Assembly: GCF_024298865.1 (NCBI RefSeq)
Contig: NZ_CP101163.1
Coordinates: 84,727 to 148,726, forward strand
DNA from: Halorarius halobius
GTDB taxonomy: Archaea > Halobacteriota > Halobacteria > Halobacteriales > Haloarculaceae
Length of the DNA stretch: 64,000 nt
Direction: 5' to 3'
Below the pieces are notes generated by a model. That model was not told where the DNA came from. It was given only the letters and a program-made list of their open reading frames with translations, and searched no databases. This document shows positions 36,152 to 44,947 of this stretch, piece by piece. How positions within the stretch are numbered: the first letter of the stretch is position 1; the number at the start of each line of letters is the position of its first letter. A program made the translations under genes and the position numbers.

Positions 36152-38770
36152 ATGACGAAGGAGTCACCACCGTCAGAGTCGGACGTGTCGCGTGCCGGCT
36201 CGAAGAGTCGCTCAAAGACGAACGCCGACGCGGCTGTCTCTCAGAATGTGGAGCTCGAAGCGGGGACACGCGCCTTCGATGAATCGGCCGGCGAACGCCC
36301 CTCGATCCACGATACTGTCGACTGGCTTGCCGAGAACGAGGCCACCGTCGGTGGAAGCCTCGTGAACCACCGCGTGATGACCGGGCAATCCGCGCAGACT
36401 ACGGATGTCCCCCTGCGCCCGGAGCTCTCCGAGGCGATCCGCGAGAAGGGCATCGATCAAGTCTACGACCATCAGGCGGAAGCGATTCGGCACGCTCGAC
36501 TCCGCAAACACGTCACCCTCGCGACCCCGACCGGGTCGGGGAAATCACTCCCGTATTCGATTCTCGCCGCCGAGCGCGCCCTCGTCGACGACGCCCGTAC
36601 TCTCTATATCGCACCGACGCGCGCTCTCATCAACAACCAAGCCGACGATCTCTACGACTTCCTCCAGAACGTCGACTCCAGTCTTGACGCAGGGCGCTAC
36701 ACGGGCGGACTCTCTCGACACCAGAAACGTCGCGTCCGCGAGCGGCAACCGCACGTTCTCGCGACGACGCCTGATATGATCAACTACTCCATCCTCCCGT
36801 TCGCCCACAAACTCTGGGGCTGGTTCCTCTCCAACTTGGACCTGATCGTCATCGACGAACAGCATCAGTACCGTGGCGTCTTTGGTAGTCACGTCGGCGT
36901 CGTCCTTCGACGACTCCGTCGGGTCGCGAAAACCTTCGACGCTGACCCGACAATCGTCGCCTGCTCAGCCACCATCGACAACCCTCGCCAGCACACTGTC
37001 CAGCTGACTGGCGTCGACCCAGCCGACGTTCACGTCGTCGACCAGGACACAAGTGCTGGCGGCTCAACGCACTGGCTCTTCTGGCAACCGCCCCGCGGCC
37101 AGCAGGGGCAAGCTCGATCGACACACCGGACAACTGCACGTCTCGCAGCGGCGCTCGTCGAACGCGGTCTCCAGACCATCGTCTTCACGCGAAGCCGACA
37201 AGCGGCCGAACAGTACGCTCAGGTCACCGCTCGCCGCCTCCAGCGTGACGGTTATCCCAGCCTCGCCGACGACGTGGCCGCGTATCAAGCCGCACTCTCG
37301 GACGAGCGGCGAGAAGAACTTGAAGCCGGGCTGCACTCCGGCGACATCCGCGTCGTCTGGAGCACGAACGCCCTCGAGGTCGGGATCAACATCGGGAACC
37401 TCGACGCCGTCCTCGTCGACGGCTATCCGGGAACACGGATGGAACTCTTCCAACAAGCCGGCCGTGCCGGCCGGGGGACCGACCCGAGCATTGTCGGCCT
37501 CGTCGGCGGCGCAGATCCGCTCGACCAATACGCACTCGACCATCCGGACGATCTCCTTGACGGCAGCGTCGAATCCGTTGAATGCAACCCCCAGAACCCA
37601 CGTGTCCTTACCGAACACCTTCCGGCAGCCGCCGCCGAAGCCCCCCTCTCCACCGACGACAACACTTGGTTTGGCGACGACCTCCCGAAGTACGTCTCAG
37701 CACTCACCAATGCCGGCGTCCTCGACCGCTCGCTCACATCGACAGATCTCACATGGACGTACGTCCCCGACGGGGGACCGCCGCCGAGCCAGCACGTTTC
37801 CCTCCGGTCGATCAACTCGCGCTCGCTCCGTATCGTTGTGACACCGGACGACCAGTCCTCCCCGGATATCCCCGCGAGTAACGAGCTCGACGTCCTCGGT
37901 GAACTTCCACTCGCCTCCGGTCTTCGTGATGCCCACCCCGGCGCGATCTACTTCCATCAAGGCCAGCGATACCGCGTCATCGACGTCGATCTCGATCCGG
38001 AAAACTCGCCGGGAGCATCCGGTTCTGCTTCGCCAATCGCGTGGGTCGAGCCTACAAACGCGACCTACACGACTAGCGCGGTCACAGACCGCACGCTCAC
38101 GCTCCAAGACGCCGACGAGTCACGCGGCCTTCCCGGCACAGCCGACCCTGAGGTTGCGACTGACGGCGGTGACGCAAGCGCCGACACAGCACCTCCCGCC
38201 GTTCAGCTCACCGAGTTGACCGTCAGCGAAACCGTCGTTAGCTACTACACCCACCAGTCCGGGAGTTCGAATGGACCTGTTCCCATCGAGACCGACCTTC
38301 CGGAAACCGAACTCTCCTCGGATGGTCTCGTCATCAGCATCCCGCCCACCATTCGGGATGCCTTCACCGAGGAGCATCCCAACGCGGATGACCCTGACGC
38401 GCCATCGCCGTCCTTCGAGGGGAGCCTCTACGCCCTCACGAACGCACTGCTGGGCGTCCTTCCAGCAACCGTCCTCTGCGACCGCAGCGATATGCGCGGG
38501 CTCGCAATCTCGCGTCTCGACACAACCGGCCACCCTACGATTGTCCTCTACGACGACCATCCTGGTGGTGTCGGCCTCGCTCGTCGCGTCTTCCAGCACC
38601 TCGAGGATGCCCTCGAATTCGCACAGACTCGCGTTGCCGACTGCGAATGTGATGAGGGATGCCCGGCCTGTATCCACCACCCTCACGACGCCTCGAGCAA
38701 CCAGACGCTCGACAAGGTCGGCGCGCGTCTCCTTGCGGATCTCCTCCTCGACGATACGCACGCGGCCTGA
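36152..38770 (+). CDS. MrfA-like superfamily 2 helicase with DUF1998 zinc domain
   Basis: 872 residues from the ATG at 36152, which follows GGAGGTGAAGG. Helicase motifs in order: LATPTGSGKSLPYS (I), APTRALINNQ (Ia), ATTPDMINYS, IDEQHQYRG (II, DEQH), ACSATIDNP (III), TIVFTRSRQAAE (IV), WSTNALEVGINIG (V), QQAGRAGRG (VI). The C-terminal domain has the four-cysteine CECDEGCPAC pattern and YDDHPGGVGLA, as in the DUF1998 region of MrfA/YprA proteins. Those act in repair of cross-linked DNA; DUF1998 also occurs in defence helicases. In this gene neighbourhood a replication or repair role for the element is most likely. Confidence 0.9.
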   Translation: MTKESPPSESDVSRAGSKSRSKTNADAAVSQNVELEAGTRAFDESAGERPSIHDTVDWLAENEATVGGSLVNHRVMTGQSAQTTDVPLRPELSEAIREKGIDQVYDHQAEAIRHARLRKHVTLATPTGSGKSLPYSILAAERALVDDARTLYIAPTRALINNQADDLYDFLQNVDSSLDAGRYTGGLSRHQKRRVRERQPHVLATTPDMINYSILPFAHKLWGWFLSNLDLIVIDEQHQYRGVFGSHVGVVLRRLRRVAKTFDADPTIVACSATIDNPRQHTVQLTGVDPADVHVVDQDTSAGGSTHWLFWQPPRGQQGQARSTHRTTARLAAALVERGLQTIVFTRSRQAAEQYAQVTARRLQRDGYPSLADDVAAYQAALSDERREELEAGLHSGDIRVVWSTNALEVGINIGNLDAVLVDGYPGTRMELFQQAGRAGRGTDPSIVGLVGGADPLDQYALDHPDDLLDGSVESVECNPQNPRVLTEHLPAAAAEAPLSTDDNTWFGDDLPKYVSALTNAGVLDRSLTSTDLTWTYVPDGGPPPSQHVSLRSINSRSLRIVVTPDDQSSPDIPASNELDVLGELPLASGLRDAHPGAIYFHQGQRYRVIDVDLDPENSPGASGSASPIAWVEPTNATYTTSAVTDRTLTLQDADESRGLPGTADPEVATDGGDASADTAPPAVQLTELTVSETVVSYYTHQSGSSNGPVPIETDLPETELSSDGLVISIPPTIRDAFTEEHPNADDPDAPSPSFEGSLYALTNALLGVLPATVLCDRSDMRGLAISRLDTTGHPTIVLYDDHPGGVGLARRVFQHLEDALEFAQTRVADCECDEGCPACIHHPHDASSNQTLDKVGARLLADLLLDDTHAA

Positions 38771-38852
38771 CCACTGCATCATCTCCCCTTCGCGACACCC
38801 TCCCATGGACTAAAGTCAGAGAACTGCATATATTCTGGCGAGTTGACTACTC

Positions 38853-40400
38853 ATGGCGAGCGATCTCCCCGCCCCACCAACCGAGTCAGGCGTCTATCCC
38901 GAGGACCGTATGAAGGTCTCACGATGGCTGACCTGGAAGGAAGCCGATGACGGCCGCAAGATTCCCCGCGCACCCTACCACAACTCAAACCAGCCAGATC
39001 GGTACGTCTCCGCGCAGGACCCAACCATCTGGACGGACTTCGAGACCGCAGCAGAGTGGGCGGATAAACTCCCTCATCACCAACTTGCGTACGTTATTCC
39101 CGACCGCAACGACTTCGAGACCGACCTCGTCGTCATCGACTACGACGACGCCCGCGATCCCGAAACGGGTGAAATCCATCCCCTCGTCCATGATCATCTT
39201 GCTGACGCCGATTCCTACGCCGATGTCTCTCCGTCTGGAACAGGTGTTCACATCCTCTGCCGCGGTCAGCTCCCCGAGCGCGTCAAGACCATCTCTGACG
39301 ACCTCTCCGAACACGAGGCCCTTCCCGAGGCGTCGATCGAGGTCTACGAGTCCGCGCGTTTCATCACGATGACCGGCAGACACATCGCCGGTACACCCAC
39401 CGAGACGCGCGACTGCCGGACCTTCCTTGATGGGCTCGTCGAGGACTATGCGACCGTCTCCGCAGCGACCCCCGATGAAGTCGCCTTTGAACCGGATACT
39501 ACTCGCGAGGACATCGAAGACGTCGAGACCACGAGTGACATTCAGGATGTTTTCGACGCCATCCAGCACGTCCGACCGAGAGACATCAGCCTCCGCTCGA
39601 CTGTCACTGAGGAGCGCGCTGACGGTACGCAGTCACTGGATCCATCCTGGGCGAACTCTTCGTCTGGCACGCGCCTCGCCCAGCTCGATGAAGGCTGGGT
39701 GTACCGCGATGGTCTCATCGGCCTCGACGCTCTCCAAGTCGTCGCCCTTGAGGAAGGCATCATTACTGGCGAACGAGATTATCCCTCTGGGGAGGACTTC
39801 TGGGAGGCCGTCGACGAGCTTCGTGCTCGCGGCGCGCACATCCCCGAGTACGAGGAGGACAAGTCGGAGGCCGCCCCATCGGCAAGCGACTGGTCGCCTG
39901 CTCCTGACTACACCCCTGACCGCGATGCCGACGCCCCGGCGACGGGCAGTTCATCACCGTCCGATCTGGGGTCATCCCACAGTAGCGGTCGGACGCGTGG
40001 CCGCGATTCTCCCCGACGCGGCGAGGGCGCAGAATCACTCTACAAGGCAGAAATCGACCGTCTTGAAGCCGAACTCGAAGCTCGAGAGGAGCGGATAGAC
40101 GAACTCGAAGCCGAACTTGATGAGCGAACAAAGAAACTTCGGCGTATCCACGTCCGTAACTCCCAACTCGAAGACGCCCTCGAGAACGACGCCGAAGTCC
40201 AAGTCCGTGCCCTCGATACTGACATGCTCGTCGACATCCTGGATGACCAAACGCTCGTTGCGATCGTTGAGTATGTCGCCGACACCCACGCTGACGACGA
40301 TGGCAATCTCGAGCTCTCCACAGCCGACGACTCAGGTGGGCGTCTCGACCGTCTCAAGTCCTTCCTTCGCTCGGACTCCTCGTCCTCAACTTCCCGCTGA
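38853..40400 (+). CDS. PrimPol-like (AEP) primase, copy 1, with coiled-coil tail
   Basis: 515 residues. The N-terminal half reads as an archaeo-eukaryotic primase fold of the plasmid/virus PrimPol kind: WLTWKEADDGRKIPRAPY, WTDFETAAEW, the metal-binding VVIDYDDARD (about 91-100), SPSGTGVHILCRG, and SARFITMTGRHIAGTP. A middle domain (about 240-345) with GTRLAQLDEGWVYRDGLIGLDALQ is shared with the second copy. The C-terminus has an acidic linker and a coiled coil (about 395-440). No helicase domain is fused, unlike many viral PrimPols. A TATA-like CATATATT lies about 26 bp before the ATG, so the mRNA may be leaderless. Confidence 0.8.
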   Translation: MASDLPAPPTESGVYPEDRMKVSRWLTWKEADDGRKIPRAPYHNSNQPDRYVSAQDPTIWTDFETAAEWADKLPHHQLAYVIPDRNDFETDLVVIDYDDARDPETGEIHPLVHDHLADADSYADVSPSGTGVHILCRGQLPERVKTISDDLSEHEALPEASIEVYESARFITMTGRHIAGTPTETRDCRTFLDGLVEDYATVSAATPDEVAFEPDTTREDIEDVETTSDIQDVFDAIQHVRPRDISLRSTVTEERADGTQSLDPSWANSSSGTRLAQLDEGWVYRDGLIGLDALQVVALEEGIITGERDYPSGEDFWEAVDELRARGAHIPEYEEDKSEAAPSASDWSPAPDYTPDRDADAPATGSSSPSDLGSSHSSGRTRGRDSPRRGEGAESLYKAEIDRLEAELEAREERIDELEAELDERTKKLRRIHVRNSQLEDALENDAEVQVRALDTDMLVDILDDQTLVAIVEYVADTHADDDGNLELSTADDSGGRLDRLKSFLRSDSSSSTSR

Positions 40401-40481
40401 ACACCTGGTGATTTTCACTCGGTATCAGGGGTGTCCTCCCTATCTTAGAGCCGCATCCACCGTCTTACCTCCCGGTTCCTG

Positions 40482-40507
40482 TTTTTCTTCCCCAGACGTG
40501 AGGTGGC
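40482..40507 (+). promoter_or_regulatory. Backbone leader motif upstream of TFB
   Basis: TTTTTCTTCCCC, a short gap, GTGAGGTGG. The ATG is 60 nt downstream, the same spacing as for the CobT-like gene (49261 to 49322). Confidence 0.4.
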
Positions 40508-40541
40508 GGGAGTCATCACCGATCCCTCTCCGTCCCTCACT

Positions 40542-41573
40542 ATGACCGAGAACGATTCATCCACTCCCGATAGCAACCGGGTTCGGACTCGCAAGATACC
40601 CGACTCGGAACGTACGACTGGACCATCCGAGACCACTGACGCCGCCGTCGCTGCTAGGACCGCTACGTGTCCCGAGTGCGACGGAGATCTTCACGTCGAC
40701 CACGTTCATGGAGAAACCCGGTGTGCTGACTGTGGACTCGTCGTCACGGAGAATGCTATCGACCGCGGCCCCGACTGGCAGGCCTTCTCTGCGGACGAAC
40801 GGGAACAGAAGTCCCACACAGGGAGTCCACTCACGCCAACCCAGCACGACTTTGGCCTCAGAACCGAGATCGACTGGCGCAACAAGGATGCCCACGGGAA
40901 CACCATCTCCTCACAACGGCGAGCGCAGCTGACCCGACTTCGCACGTGGCAACAACGGTCCCGGACTGGGAACTCGAAGGAACGCGGCCTCAAGGCGATG
41001 CTTTCAGAAATCCAGCGTATGGCCGCTGCTCTCGATCTCCCCGACGATGACCACGACATCGCCGCCGTCATCTGCCGCCGGGCCAGTGATCAGGACCTCC
41101 TTCCCGGTCGGAGTTACGAAGGCGTCGCGACTGCCGCCGTCTACGCCGCAATCCGGCAAGCTGGCCTCCCACAGGATCTCGAAGCCCTCACGCAGGTCAG
41201 TCGAATCGACGATAAAATCCGTATCAAGCGCACCTACCGATATCTCGTCCGCGAACTCGAGCTCGAAGTCCCGCCGCCCGATCCACGAGACTATCTCTCC
41301 CGCCTCTGTTCGGAACTCGATCTCAGTCAAGAGACCAAGCGGTTTACGATGGAACTCCTCAAGGACGTTATGGAGGCAGGCATCCACTCCGGGAAGCATC
41401 CCGTCGGTATCGCCGCCGCTGCCCTCTATGTCGCCACGCACCACTCAGATTCTCCTTCCAGTGACTCGTGTACGCAATCCGAACTTGCGGAGGCCGCGAA
41501 CGTGAGTGTGGTCACGATTCGCAACCGCTACCACGACATCCAGGATACGTGTTTCCCGATGGTCGAAGCCTGA
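40542..41573 (+). CDS. tfb: Transcription initiation factor TFB
   Basis: 343 residues from the ATG at 40542. The N-terminal zinc ribbon is CPECDGDLHVDHVHGETRCADCG. Then come the B-reader region (RGPDWQAFSADER, TIDW-type DWRNKDAHGNTISS) and two cyclin repeats, ending in the helix-turn-helix ELAEAANVSVVTIRNRYHDI. It would bridge TBP-bound promoters and RNA polymerase. Haloarchaea use many TFBs for promoter selection, and this one sits inside the backbone whose genes share an unusual leader motif. Full length and intact. Confidence 0.95.
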   Translation: MTENDSSTPDSNRVRTRKIPDSERTTGPSETTDAAVAARTATCPECDGDLHVDHVHGETRCADCGLVVTENAIDRGPDWQAFSADEREQKSHTGSPLTPTQHDFGLRTEIDWRNKDAHGNTISSQRRAQLTRLRTWQQRSRTGNSKERGLKAMLSEIQRMAAALDLPDDDHDIAAVICRRASDQDLLPGRSYEGVATAAVYAAIRQAGLPQDLEALTQVSRIDDKIRIKRTYRYLVRELELEVPPPDPRDYLSRLCSELDLSQETKRFTMELLKDVMEAGIHSGKHPVGIAAAALYVATHHSDSPSSDSCTQSELAEAANVSVVTIRNRYHDIQDTCFPMVEA

Positions 41574-41675
41574 CTTCTCGAACGTGGCCGACCACATTTT
41601 GACGACCGACAAATTCAACCAGAGGATATCGAATTACGCACCAATCTTTATGAAGTCATATTCTGAATTTCAGCT

Positions 41676-42314
41676 ATGCCGACAGTTGAGGTGTGGTCAC
41701 TGTGGCTGCACATTGCTGCAGGCATAGCCGCTCTGTTCGCTGGCCTCGGCGCACTCGTGACCAAAAAGGGAGGAATGAGACATCGTCAAGCCGGGAAGGT
41801 CTTTCTCGTATCGATGGGCGTTGTTGTTGCCACAGTGTTCGTCCTAGTAGCTATCGACCCTGTGGCGTTCCGTATCATCCTCACCCTCGTTGCGATCTTT
41901 AGTGGATACCTTGCGTTCTCAGGATACCGTGTACTCTCTCGAAAACGCCCGACCAGTACTGCCCATATGGTCGACTGGGGAGCTGCTGGGAGCGTCGTTC
42001 TTGCGTGTGCTGGACTTGGTCTGTGGGGCATCAACTGGTTTCTTGATGGGAATTCTTTCGGGGTTGTGATGATCGTCTTCGGTGGAATCGGCATTGCGTT
42101 CGGAACACTGGATATTCATTCATTCTATGGTGAGAATTCTGGGGAATGGATGGTCAGCCACCTCCAACGGATGATTGGTGCGTTTATTGCTACGGTTAGT
42201 GCCGTTTCAGCTGTCAACCTCACGTCCGAACTGGGAATTATAGCGTGGTTGTTGCCTACTCTCCTCGGCGTTCCCCTCATCGCATACTGGTCAAATAAGT
42301 ACAGTTCTCCCTGA
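41676..42314 (+). CDS. Polytopic membrane protein (DUF2306-like)
   Basis: 212 residues with about six hydrophobic helices. The pattern WLHIAAGIAALFAGLGALVTKKGGMRHRQAGKVF resembles the start of DUF2306-type membrane proteins, where a small GG-x-x-H-R loop follows helix one. A TATA-like CTTTATG about 27 bp before the ATG fits a leaderless transcript. Base composition is less GC-rich than its neighbours and it lacks the backbone leader motif, so it may be a later arrival between TFB and the second PrimPol gene. Function unknown. Confidence 0.65.
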   Translation: MPTVEVWSLWLHIAAGIAALFAGLGALVTKKGGMRHRQAGKVFLVSMGVVVATVFVLVAIDPVAFRIILTLVAIFSGYLAFSGYRVLSRKRPTSTAHMVDWGAAGSVVLACAGLGLWGINWFLDGNSFGVVMIVFGGIGIAFGTLDIHSFYGENSGEWMVSHLQRMIGAFIATVSAVSAVNLTSELGIIAWLLPTLLGVPLIAYWSNKYSSP

Positions 42315-42584
42315 ATATGGGTGCTTCTGAATCTAATTTCAAGCCGACCACATCGATTTCAAACAATCAAGAAGATGGATCATTTCAAAATATACAGCCG
42401 TAGGCTAATCCACACGACTGCCGACGCAATGATTTTCTCCTCTAGGCCACCGCGTTAGGTTGTCCGACGGCAATCACTGAACCGTTGCCCCTGTAGATCC
42501 TCGTCGATTCATTTACTGGTTTCTCCTGCGCGATCGGGATAGACGCGCAGATAACATCGTCACCTCCCTTCCTCATATCCCACT
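42315..42584. other. Intergenic region with one hairpin
   Basis: The first half is AT-rich and empty. Near 42516-42554 a TTTCTCCTGCGCG block pairs CTGCGCG with CGCGCAG, followed by CACCTCCC before the next ATG. This resembles the backbone leader motif in position but lacks GGTGA. Confidence 0.4.
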
Positions 42585-43811
42585 ATGCCATTCACGAGTC
42601 CCCCGACCCCTGCGCTTGAGACGGCCACTTATCCAGCAGACTGTCGTGACCACGACCAGTGGTTGACCTGGAAGCCAACCGACAACGACCGAAAGGTCCC
42701 ACGAGCGCCCTATGCCTATCCGGACTGGCCCAAGCGGTATGTCGATGCTCAGAACCCCACGGTCTGGACGGACTTCGAGTCCGCCCAAGACTGGGTCGAG
42801 AAGCTCTCCGCCGGTTTCGCCCTTGCGTACGTCATCCGCAACCGTGACGAGTACTCCGACGAAGACCTCGTTGTCGTCGATTACGACGATGCTCGTGATC
42901 CGGGAACTGGCGCTATCCATCCTGTCGTTCACGAGCACTTGCAGACTGCAGACTCGTACGCCGACGTCTCCCCCTCTGGAACAGGCGTACACATCCTCTG
43001 CCGCGGTCAGCTCCCCGATGACGTCACGACTGTTGCCGACGATCTTCCCACCCACGACACCTTTCCGGACGCCTCTATCGAAGTCTACGACTCCGCCCGC
43101 TTCGTCGCGATGTCCGGCCAACATCTCGTCGGGACGCCCACCGAAACGCAGCCGGCGCAGGCGTTCATCGACGACGTTGTCGACGTGTTCACGACCCCGC
43201 AGCCACAGGCAGATACCTCATTTGAGGTTTCAGAGTCGCCCATGGACGCGTTGCCTGAGGCCCCCTCGCCGTCTCCATCTCAACGGTCACCGCCAACATC
43301 CACGACCAACATCGAAGACGTCTACCGGGCGGTCGAGACGACGCGACCGTCCGAAATCCGCCTCGACTCGCCAATTACGGAAACTCGTAGTGACGGCACG
43401 AAATCACGGAACCCCTGTTGGACGAACTCGGACTCGGGGACGCGCCTCGCCGAGATGGACGACGGCTGGATCTATCGGAACGGCCTCATCGTTCTCGATG
43501 CCCTCCAGATTGTTGCCCTCGAAGAAGGCATCGTCACAACTACCGGCGAGTATCCCTCTGGAAAGGACTTCTGGGAGGCTGTCGAGGAACTCCGCGCTCG
43601 CGGTGCCGACATACCTGAGTACGAAGCCAGCTCCGACCGTAAGGAAGCGTCCGACCAACCCACGCCGCCCCCATCCCCGACAGCTGGCCGGTCGCTGCGG
43701 GACCTCCACCGCAAACTCAGAGTGAAAACCATCGAGCGAAACCAGCTCAGAGACGAACTCGTCACTCTTCGTCGAGAACTTGCCGCTCGAATCCGTGACG
43801 TCCGCTCGTAA
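42585..43811 (+). CDS. PrimPol-like (AEP) primase, copy 2
   Basis: 408 residues, clearly paralogous to 38853-40400. Shared landmarks: WLTWKPTDNDRKVPRAPY, WTDFESAQDWVEKL, VVVDYDDARDPGTG, SPSGTGVHILCRG, SARFVAMSGQHLVGTP, and the middle-domain SGTRLAEMDDGWIYRNGLIVLDALQ. It lacks the long acidic linker and extended coiled coil of copy 1 and ends in a short basic coiled coil. Both copies keep the DYDD metal motif, so neither looks decayed. Two primases separated only by TFB and a membrane protein suggest duplication followed by specialisation. Confidence 0.8.
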   Translation: MPFTSPPTPALETATYPADCRDHDQWLTWKPTDNDRKVPRAPYAYPDWPKRYVDAQNPTVWTDFESAQDWVEKLSAGFALAYVIRNRDEYSDEDLVVVDYDDARDPGTGAIHPVVHEHLQTADSYADVSPSGTGVHILCRGQLPDDVTTVADDLPTHDTFPDASIEVYDSARFVAMSGQHLVGTPTETQPAQAFIDDVVDVFTTPQPQADTSFEVSESPMDALPEAPSPSPSQRSPPTSTTNIEDVYRAVETTRPSEIRLDSPITETRSDGTKSRNPCWTNSDSGTRLAEMDDGWIYRNGLIVLDALQIVALEEGIVTTTGEYPSGKDFWEAVEELRARGADIPEYEASSDRKEASDQPTPPPSPTAGRSLRDLHRKLRVKTIERNQLRDELVTLRRELAARIRDVRS

Positions 43812-43866
43812 CCCGGCGTCCTCCCCGTGAGTGATCCCAACGAGAACTCCCCATCACTCGATCGGG

Positions 43867-43893
43867 TTTCTCTCCGGCCGTTACAGGTGACCC
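43867..43893 (+). promoter_or_regulatory. Backbone leader motif before 43909 gene
   Basis: TTTCTCTCCGG, gap, CAGGTGACC, ending 16 nt before the ATG, followed by CGAGGAG. Weak pairing potential compared with 36120. Confidence 0.4.
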
Positions 43894-43908
43894 GCGAGGA
43901 GACTCATT

Positions 43909-44376
43909 ATGGCCAACACCAGCCCACGTACCTTCACAGCATTGACCGAGCACCCGCTCCCGCTCGACGAAGACGAGGTCGCGGCGTTCGCCGAAGACCA
44001 TTCCCAGCTCGACCCGGACACCCACGTCGACGCACTCCACGAGGACTATATCACCCTGCTCGCGGAGACCGCCCAGTGGCGCGTCTTCACCATCGATCTC
44101 TACGGTTTTGATGGTCGCGTCTACCTCTGGAACGGCGCTCTCGGCGAAGGTCTCGCCCTCCCCACGAACGAGTGGGCAGCAGGGAACCTCGCCGAAGCCT
44201 TCTCACTCTACCGGCAGGCCATCGCCGACAATGTCAGTCGCGACGACCTCCCCGTCACGCTCGACGAAGACGCCGAGTGTCCCTATTGCGGAGGCGAACT
44301 CTCCCCCTCGACGACGCCATCCGGTTCGATCGACCAACGCTGCACGGGTTGCGGCGAACATCGAAGCATCGGGTGA
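43909..44376 (+). CDS. Small protein with C-terminal zinc ribbon
   Basis: 155 residues. A mixed alpha/beta body (QWRVFTIDLYGFDGRVYLWNG) ends in a compact zinc ribbon, CPYCGGEL...CTGCGEH (about 124-150). The gene is framed by leader motifs on both sides and shares the strand and compact spacing of the backbone. No family recognised. Confidence 0.65.
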   Translation: MANTSPRTFTALTEHPLPLDEDEVAAFAEDHSQLDPDTHVDALHEDYITLLAETAQWRVFTIDLYGFDGRVYLWNGALGEGLALPTNEWAAGNLAEAFSLYRQAIADNVSRDDLPVTLDEDAECPYCGGELSPSTTPSGSIDQRCTGCGEHRSIG

Positions 44377-44446
44377 CTCGGCTTACCGTCCTGACTACGA
44401 AAACATCGAGCCGCCTGCTGATCGAGATCGGACCTCTCACCCCGGC

Positions 44447-44472
44447 TTTCTTTCCACCTACGGGAGGTGAGG
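44447..44472 (+). promoter_or_regulatory. Backbone leader motif before 44484 gene
   Basis: TTTCTTTCCACCTACGGGAGGTGAGG. The CACCT arm is complementary to AGGTG, so the Shine-Dalgarno can be paired. The ATG follows after 11 nt. Confidence 0.5.
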
Positions 44473-44483
44473 CGTATTCAAAT

Positions 44484-44780
44484 ATGTACTACAGAGTCCG
44501 ATTCCCCGACGTCGGCGCAGGCGCGACGCGGCTTGCGTGCTTTATCGAAGGCGAGAGCGAAGCCGCGGTTCGCGAGCTGGCAGCCGACCACCCGCACTTC
44601 CGAGGCTGGGACGCTTCGAAGGGGAGCGTCCGGAAGACGAATCTCGCGAACCGGAAGTCACTCGAGAACCGAATTATGGATGTCAGCAATCCGAATGCGG
44701 CCGTCCTCGAGGACGGCACCGTGCTTTGTCGGTCCCTGAAGCGCGACGAGGTCGTCGAGCACCACCCCGAACGGACGTAG
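44484..44780 (+). CDS. 98-residue protein, unknown
   Basis: Starts at the ATG preceded by GGGAGGTGAGG. The protein (YYRVRFPDVGAGATRLACFIEGES, then AAVRELAADHPHF) looks like a small alpha/beta fold without cysteine pairs. The frame is open upstream, but only this start has a Shine-Dalgarno. It belongs to the run of small backbone genes. Function unknown. Confidence 0.55.
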   Translation: MYYRVRFPDVGAGATRLACFIEGESEAAVRELAADHPHFRGWDASKGSVRKTNLANRKSLENRIMDVSNPNAAVLEDGTVLCRSLKRDEVVEHHPERT

Positions 44781-44841
44781 GCGCTCCACGACCGACCGAA
44801 CCCCCACCGCCCCCCGCACAGCACCGCACGGCGTAGGCGGA

Positions 44842-44876
44842 TTTCTTCCTCCCATCGAGTGGTAGAGGGCGGTGAA
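44842..44876 (+). promoter_or_regulatory. Backbone leader motif 106 nt before 44948 gene
   Basis: TTTCTTCCTCCC, a longer loop, GAGGGCGGTGAAAAC. Belongs to the group with about 110-nt spacing to the start codon. Confidence 0.4.
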
Positions 44877-44947
44877 AACGCCCCTCAGCGCACACTAGGC
44901 GGACGACAATCCTCCCACGTCAAACTCAATCCTAGAGGTTATTCACG

